From an uncultured Arachnia sp. (GTDB taxonomy: Bacteria > Actinomycetota > Actinomycetes > Propionibacteriales > Propionibacteriaceae): a DNA stretch of 58,919 bases. How positions within the stretch are numbered: position 1 is the first letter of the stretch; each line of letters begins with the position of its first letter. Under the pieces are notes generated by a model. It saw only the letters and a program-made list of their open reading frames with translations, was not told the origin of the DNA and searched no databases. The stretch lies in the NCBI GenBank assembly GCA_934636715.1, contig CAKUBE010000012.1, positions 1 to 58,919 on the forward strand, given 5' to 3'. Both the position numbers and the translations under genes were made by a program. This document shows, one piece after another, positions 52,442 to 58,919 of this stretch.

Positions 52442-53544
52442 CAGTTACCTTTCCTTCCGGCCGCCTCGAGGACGGCGCGGGCGAGCCGCTCGGCGGCGTC
52501 CGAGGGGTACATCCCCCGGCACGTGTCCGCCATGTGGGCGAGCCGGGCGGAATCCGCGAACGCCTCGGTGACCAGAGCCGCCAGTCTATCCGGGGTGAGC
52601 TCCGCGTCCTCGACGAGCCAGCCTCCCCCCGCCTCGACGAGGCCCGCCGCGTTCCTGCCCTGCTCCCCGTTGCCCCAGGGCAGCGGGACGAAGATCACGG
52701 GAAGGCCGCTGACGGAGGTCTCCATGACGGTGCCCGCGCCGGCGCGGCCCAGCATGAGGTCGGCCGCGGCGTACGCGACGGCCATGTCCGAGACGAAGGC
52801 GACGGGCGCGTACCGCGCGCCCGAGGGGTGTTCGACGACGACGTGCTCCTGCGTGAAGTTCTTCGGCCCCAGCACGTGCAGGATCTGGATGCCCGCGGCG
52901 AGGATCCGGTCGCGGGCGCCGTCGACCGCGGTGTTGATGCTGACCGCGCCCTGCGAGCCGCCGCTGACCAGGAGCGTCGGCCGGTCAGGGTCGAGGCCGA
53001 ACTCGGCGCGCGCCTCGGCCGGGGTCACGGTCGGGTGCGTGATCGAGCGGCTCATCGGCATGCCGACCAGCGTGCCGCCGCGCATGACGGTCTCCGGGAA
53101 GGTGGTGCCGACGAAACGGGCCCACCGGGCGCCGACCTTGTTCGCGATGCCCGGCAGCTTGTTCGCCTCGTGGACGACGACGGGGACGCCCGCCAGCCGC
53201 GCGGCGATGTAGGCGGGCAGCGACACGTAGCCGCCGACGCCGACGAGCACGTCCGCCCCGGTCCGCTTCAGGATGCGGCGCGCCTGGCGCACCGCCTTCG
53301 TCAGCGTGTAGGGCAGCTTGAGGAGGTCCAGGTTGACGGTGCGCGGCAGCGGGACCGGGTCGATCAGGGCGAGCTCCAGGCCCGCCGCCGGGATCACGGT
53401 GGTCTCCAGGCCCTTCGCCGTGCCGATGGCGAGCAGCCGGACGTCGGCCATGGCGTCGAGCGCCTTGGCGGTCGCGATCAGGGGCGAGGTGTGGCCGGCG
53501 GTGCCGCCGCCGGCCAGCACGATGCTCGTGGCGATGGGAATCAG
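52441..53544 (-). CDS. murG: UDP-N-acetylglucosamine-lipid I transferase MurG (non-AUG start)
   Basis: MurG adds GlcNAc to lipid I to make lipid II. Family motifs are SIVLAGGGTAGHTSPLIATA, LVGVGGYVSLPAYIAA, VVHEANKLPG and LLVSGGSQGAVSIN. No ATG, GTG or TTG lies near the family N-terminus. Candidates after the AAGGAGG in the ftsW end are CTG 53544 (overlapping the stop as CTGA), ATT 53541 and ATC 53535. GTG 53520 would cut into the first beta strand. The call of 367 residues uses CTG; the true start could be two or three codons later. Confidence 0.9.
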   Translation of the reverse strand: MIPIATSIVLAGGGTAGHTSPLIATAKALDAMADVRLLAIGTAKGLETTVIPAAGLELALIDPVPLPRTVNLDLLKLPYTLTKAVRQARRILKRTGADVLVGVGGYVSLPAYIAARLAGVPVVVHEANKLPGIANKVGARWARFVGTTFPETVMRGGTLVGMPMSRSITHPTVTPAEARAEFGLDPDRPTLLVSGGSQGAVSINTAVDGARDRILAAGIQILHVLGPKNFTQEHVVVEHPSGARYAPVAFVSDMAVAYAAADLMLGRAGAGTVMETSVSGLPVIFVPLPWGNGEQGRNAAGLVEAGGGWLVEDAELTPDRLAALVTEAFADSARLAHMADTCRGMYPSDAAERLARAVLEAAGRKGN

Positions 53545-54770
53545 TCCTCCTTGGAGGCCGCCATGACGCTGGTCATGCGCGGCCGCGACGTGTTCTTGCG
53601 CGAGGCCAGGTAGGCGCGCGCCGTCGGGGTGTCCCGGGCGAGCGCCAGCAGGACCCCGGTGGCCATGAGCGACGCCATGAGCGCGGTGCCGCCGTACGAC
53701 ATGAACGGCAGCGGCACGCCCAGCACGGGCAGCAGGTGCATCACGACCATGATGTTGATCAGGGCCTGCACGAGGAACCAGCCGGTGATCCCCGCGGCGA
53801 CGACCCGGTTGAAGATCTTGTCCGAGCGCAGCGCCACCTCGAGCCCCGCCCAGCCGAGCAGCGCGAAGAGCCCGATCACCAGCAGGACGCCGAACAGTCC
53901 GAGCTCCTCGCCGATCACGGCGAAGATGTAGTCGGTGTGGGCGCCGGTCTTGAGGCCGCCCCACTTCTGCTTGCTCGCGCCGAGTCCCGCGCCCCACCAG
54001 CCGCCGGAGGCGAGCGCGTAGAGGGCGGCCATGGGCTGGCTGGAGAGGTCCGTGTTCGACTGCGGGTCGAGGAAGATGGCGATGCGGCTCATCCGGTTGC
54101 CGGAGCCGTAGACGAGCAGGCCGACCAGCGCGAGCGCCGCGATCCCCAGCGGCGCGAGGACGCGCAGCGGGAACCCGACGAACCACATGACCATCACGAG
54201 GATGGCGCCGAGGATGAGGCCGGTGCCGAGGTCCCTTCCGGCGAGGACCAACGCGACGACGAGCCCCCCGAAGGGAAGCAGCGGCAGCGCCAGCTGCAGC
54301 GGCTCGTGCATCCGGCCGCGCTTGAGGTGGAAGATCGTGCCGCACCACACGATGAGCGCGAGCTTCGCGAATTCCGACGGCTGGAACTGCACCGGGCCGA
54401 GCTTCAGCCAGTTCTGGTTGCCGTCGATGTTGGTGCCCAGCGCCAGCACGAGTCCGAGCAGCACGACCGCGAGCCCCCAGGCCACCCAGCCCATCCGGCG
54501 CAGCACGTCGGGGGGAAGGAGCGCGAGCGCGACCGCGCCGACGAGCCCGACGCCGAGTGCGCTCGCCTGCTTGCCGAGGTAGTAGAAGTCGCTGACGCCG
54601 CGGGAGGCGGCGATCACCGACGACGACGAGAGCACCATGAGCAGCCCCAGGCCGCTCAGCACCGCGACGGACGCGGCGATGAGGTAGAAGGGCGCCATCG
54701 GCGAGGCGGCGAGCGCCCGCACCTGCTGCCAGGTGGTGGCGCGCGCCGGGGCCGCAGCGTTCGTCGCCAT
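53541..54770 (-). CDS. ftsW: peptidoglycan polymerase FtsW
   Basis: FtsW is a SEDS-family glycosyltransferase that polymerises lipid II at the septum. The 409-residue protein has about ten membrane helices, with GLGASKQKWGGLKTGAHTDY, AVIGEELGLFGVLLV and LPFMSYGGTALMASL marking the active-site loops. ATG 54770 has GGAG five bases before it. It follows murD by 13 bases and overlaps murG by four. Confidence 0.95.
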   Translation of the reverse strand: MATNAAAPARATTWQQVRALAASPMAPFYLIAASVAVLSGLGLLMVLSSSSVIAASRGVSDFYYLGKQASALGVGLVGAVALALLPPDVLRRMGWVAWGLAVVLLGLVLALGTNIDGNQNWLKLGPVQFQPSEFAKLALIVWCGTIFHLKRGRMHEPLQLALPLLPFGGLVVALVLAGRDLGTGLILGAILVMVMWFVGFPLRVLAPLGIAALALVGLLVYGSGNRMSRIAIFLDPQSNTDLSSQPMAALYALASGGWWGAGLGASKQKWGGLKTGAHTDYIFAVIGEELGLFGVLLVIGLFALLGWAGLEVALRSDKIFNRVVAAGITGWFLVQALINIMVVMHLLPVLGVPLPFMSYGGTALMASLMATGVLLALARDTPTARAYLASRKNTSRPRMTSVMAASKED

Positions 54771-54783
54771 CGGGTCTCCTCTC

Positions 54784-56228
<1,445 letters not shown>

Positions 56229-56232
<4 letters not shown>

Positions 56233-57299
56233 TGCCCCACCACCCATTCCGCGTAGAAGACGCCCATGCCGAGCGCGACGCAGAGGCCGCAGATGATCCA
56301 GAACCTGATCACGACCGTGACCTCTTCCCAGCCCTTGAGCTCGAAGTGGTGGTGGATCGGCGACATCTTGAAGATGCGTTTGCCCTTCGTCGCCTTGAAG
56401 TAGCTGACCTGCAGCGCGACCGAGCCGACCTCGATCACGAAGAGGAGGCCGAGGATGACGAGCAGCAGCTCGGTGCGCGTCATCACCGAGAGGCCGGCGA
56501 GGGCCGCGCCGATGGCCATGGAGCCCGTGTCGCCCATGAAGATCTTCGCCGGCTTCGCGTTCCACCAGAGGAAGCCGAAGCAGGCGCCCGCGAACGCGAT
56601 CGCGACCATCGCGAGGTCGTTGGGGTCGCGGACCTCGTAACAGCGCGGGCCGGCGGTGGAGGCGCGGCCGCACCACTGGTTGTACTGCCAGATGTTGACC
56701 AGCGTGTAGGCGGCGAAGACCAGCGTCGCGCTGCCCGCCGCGAGGCCATCGAGCCCGTCGGTGAGGTTGACGGCGTTGGACCACGCGGCGATCAGGAAGA
56801 CGATCACCGGCACCGCGATGAGCAGCGGCAGCACGGCCCAGGGGATGTCGCGCAGGAAGGAGATGGCCGGCGACGCGGGCGTCACGCCCCTGTGGTCGGG
56901 GAAGTGCAGCGCCACGAGCGCGAACGCCGCGCCGATGCCCGCCTGGCCGATCAGCTTCCCACGAGGCGTCAGGCCGAGGCTGCGCTCCTTCGAGATCTTC
57001 GCCCAGTCGTCGAGGAAGCCGAGGAAGCCCATTCCCGCGGCGAGGCTGAGCAGCAGGATGCCGGAGAGGCTCGGCGCCTGCCAGCGCACGAGGTGGGTGA
57101 CGACGTAGGCGGCGACCACGGCGCCGACGATGACGAGGCCGCCCATGGTGGGGGTGCCGCGCTTGACGTAGTGCGCCGTCGGCCCGTCCTCGCGGATGAA
57201 CTGTCCGTACTGTCGCCGGGTCAGGAACCGGATGAGCAACGGCGTCCCGATCAGCGCGAATATCAGCGAGAGCCCGCCGCTCAGCAGGATGTTGATCAC
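56229..57299 (-). CDS. mraY: phospho-N-acetylmuramoyl-pentapeptide transferase MraY
   Basis: MraY transfers phospho-MurNAc-pentapeptide to undecaprenyl phosphate to make lipid I. The 356-residue protein has ten membrane helices and the catalytic aspartate motifs [28 protein letters not shown] and [14 protein letters not shown]. The [15 protein letters not shown] loop is also present. GTG 57299 overlaps the murF stop as GTGA. Confidence 0.97.
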
Positions 57300-58729
57300 G
57301 AGGCTCCTCCTTCCCGGGCGATCAGCTCAGCGGCCACCTTCTCCAACCCGACGCCGCGGGACCCCTTCACGAGGACCACGTCGCCGGGCCTAAGCGTAAG
57401 CGAGGCGGCGACCGTCTCCCTGGCGGCCACGCGGGCGGAGACCCCACCCGCGGCGGCGCCCGCGGCCACGTCGTCGGCCAACCCGCCGACGGCGATCACC
57501 TCCGCGACGCCCGCGGCCGCCGCGCGGCGGCCGAGATCGCGGTGCAGCTCCGCGGCGTCGGACCCGAGCTCGAGCATGTCGCCCAGCACCGCGTAGGCAC
57601 GGGCGTCGGGGTGCTCGTCGCGGGACGTCGCGGTCAGCCGCTGGAGGGTGTCGAGGGCGACGGCCATGGAGTCGGGATTCGCGTTGTAGGCGTCGTTGAG
57701 GACCAGCACGCCGTCGGACCTGGTCTCCAGCTCCATCCGCCACCGCGAGCGCGGTCCCGCGGCCGAGAGAGCGGCGGCGACGCCGTCGAGGTCGAGGCCG
57801 GCGACCAGGGCGGCCGCGGCCGCGGCCAGCGCGTTGGACACCTGGTGGCGCCCGATCACCCCGAGGGCGACGCGCGCGGTCCGCTCGGATCCGCCGTCGT
57901 CGGCCACGAGGGTGAAGGAGGCGCGGGCGAGCGCGTCGAGGGTGACCTCGCGGGCCGTGACGCGCAGGTCCCCCCCGCGGAGCGTCCCCTCGCCGAACCA
58001 CGCGATCCGCGCCGGCGTCGCGCCGGCCATCGCGGCGACCAGAGGGTCGTCGGCATTGAGCACCGCCCAGCCGTCCGGGGCAAGGCCCGAGACGATCTCG
58101 CTCTTGGCGAGCGCCGTCGCCTCCATGCCGCCGAACTCGCCGACGTGGGCGCGGCCGACGTTGAGGCACACGCCGACGTCGAGGCCGACGAGCGACGTCA
58201 GCCAGGCGATGTGGCCGATCCCGCGGGCCCCCATCTCGGAGACGAGGTAACGGGTGTCCCGGGTGACGCGGCAGGCCGTCAACGGCACGCCGATCTCGTT
58301 GTTCTGCGAGCCGACCGGCGCCACCGTCGGACCCGCGGACTCGAACACCTGGGCCATGAGGTCCTTGGTGCTCGTCTTGCCGGAGCTGCCGGTGACCCCG
58401 ACGCTCAGCGTGCCGCGCGCGCGGGCGCGGCGGACGAGGCCGCGGGCGAGCCAGCTGAGCGCCTCGACGGAGTCGGCGGCGAGGAGGTGCGGGACGTCCG
58501 CGTCGGTGAGCGCCATTCCGATGACCCCGGCCGCGCCGTTCGCGACCGCGGCGGGCGCGAACGCGTGGCCGTCGACCCGCTCCCCCGGCAGCGCGACGAA
58601 CAGCGACCCGGGCGTGGCGGCGCGGCTGTCGATCACCACGTCCGGACCGACGGGGACGTCGCCGCCGACCAACTCGACCGCGGCGGGCTGCATCAACTCG
58701 ACAAGCTCAGCCATCGTGCTCGGATCCAC
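57296..58729 (-). CDS. murF: UDP-MurNAc-tripeptide D-alanyl-D-alanine ligase
   Basis: MurF adds the D-Ala-D-Ala end. The 477-residue protein has an N-terminal UDP-sugar-binding domain, the ATP site [19 protein letters not shown], and [23 protein letters not shown] 58729 has AAGGAG six bases upstream, which decides it over ATG 58714. It overlaps the murE 3' end by 23 bases. Confidence 0.96.
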   Translation of the reverse strand: MDPSTMAELVELMQPAAVELVGGDVPVGPDVVIDSRAATPGSLFVALPGERVDGHAFAPAAVANGAAGVIGMALTDADVPHLLAADSVEALSWLARGLVRRARARGTLSVGVTGSSGKTSTKDLMAQVFESAGPTVAPVGSQNNEIGVPLTACRVTRDTRYLVSEMGARGIGHIAWLTSLVGLDVGVCLNVGRAHVGEFGGMEATALAKSEIVSGLAPDGWAVLNADDPLVAAMAGATPARIAWFGEGTLRGGDLRVTAREVTLDALARASFTLVADDGGSERTARVALGVIGRHQVSNALAAAAAALVAGLDLDGVAAALSAAGPRSRWRMELETRSDGVLVLNDAYNANPDSMAVALDTLQRLTATSRDEHPDARAYAVLGDMLELGSDAAELHRDLGRRAAAAGVAEVIAVGGLADDVAAGAAAGGVSARVAARETVAASLTLRPGDVVLVKGSRGVGLEKVAAELIAREGGAS

Positions 58730-58919
58730 CGGGCGCTCCTTCCTGCTGCAGCCGGCGCCACGCGGCGACGGCCTCCTCCACGTCGTCGAAGGGCGCCGTG
58801 CGATCGCCGAGGATCTGGCCGCGCTCGTGTCCCTTGCCGAGGACGGCGACGACGCCCCCGGCCGGCGCGCGCCGCAGCGCCTCCTCGATGGCCGCCCGCC
58901 GCCCCGCGACCTCGACGAC
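58707..58919 (-). CDS. murE: UDP-MurNAc-tripeptide synthetase MurE, C-terminal end (cut by window edge)
   Basis: The last 70 residues of MurE are visible in this frame, including VAVLGKGHERGQILGDRTAP and FDDVEEAVAAWRRL. The lysine and GHE signature match the MurE C-terminal domain. The catalytic and specificity regions lie outside the window, so whether it uses lysine or diaminopimelate cannot be told. The TGA at 58707-58709 lies inside murF. Confidence 0.92.
   Translation of the reverse strand, partial: VVEVAGRRAAIEEALRRAPAGGVVAVLGKGHERGQILGDRTAPFDDVEEAVAAWRRLQQEGAPGGSEHDG

Overview
The window is about 59 kb of very GC-rich chromosome from an actinobacterium, most likely a member of the Propionibacteriaceae. 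The evidence is the gene set (wag31/DivIVA, SepF, a four-repeat S1, PdtaR with an ANTAR domain, DUF2469 next to rnhB, a divergent sortase), frequent GTG starts, many leaderless promoters, and a 1125-residue protein that looks like the PPi-type PEP carboxykinase (PEP carboxytransphosphorylase) of propionibacteria. Almost every gene is a housekeeping gene, and most lie on the minus strand. I see no prophage, CRISPR array or large genomic island.

Layout. 1-3400: a hairpin-rich leader, tRNA-Leu(GAG), two small unknown genes and a secreted metallophosphoesterase. 3408-6785: the putative PPi-PEPCK (+), whose 3' end overlaps dprA. 6766-18063 (minus): two ribosome/secretion gene strings, rpsP-KH-rimM-trmD and rplS-lepB-rnhB-DUF2469, followed by yraN-yifB-dprA. 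A complete sdhCAB operon with its own promoter and terminator lies between trmD and rplS. 18265-27065: a cytosolic GH5 hydrolase, a zincin-type peptidase, an amidohydrolase, ffh, a ribbon-helix-helix/MazF toxin-antitoxin pair, a RecQ helicase with a phosphoribosyltransferase-like tail, and ftsY. 27109-33842: a small membrane protein, smc, a GtrA-family protein, a macrodomain/SAP-DUF6434 pair, a NUDIX hydrolase and a tyrosine phosphatase. 34060-38471: mutM, rnc, rpmF, DUF177, coaD and rpsA. 38626-45225: a sortase, polA, a hotdog thioesterase, pdtaR, tRNA-Leu(CAA) and pyk. 45287-45452: a palindromic MITE-like element touching the rluD stop codon. 45450-58919: rluD, lspA, a DksA/TraR protein, wag31 and sepF, then the division and cell-wall cluster ftsZ-ftsQ-murC-murG-ftsW-murD-mraY-murF-murE (partial).

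How it fits together. ffh, ftsY and lepB cover co-translational export and signal cleavage. lspA processes lipoproteins. The mur/fts genes build precursor peptidoglycan and the divisome, and wag31/sepF place growth and division. The PEPCK, pyruvate kinase and succinate dehydrogenase/fumarate reductase genes together fit a PEP-oxaloacetate-succinate branch typical of propionate fermenters.

The points that most deserve a second look are the PPi-PEPCK, the MITE-like element that appears to supply the rluD stop, apparent non-AUG starts for lspA (CTG) and murG, a family of intergenic repeats placed at gene 3' ends, a 42-bp divergent promoter between polA and a thioesterase in which each -10 falls at the other's -35 position, and a recurrent TANNNT-N6/7-start layout that implies extensive leaderless translation.
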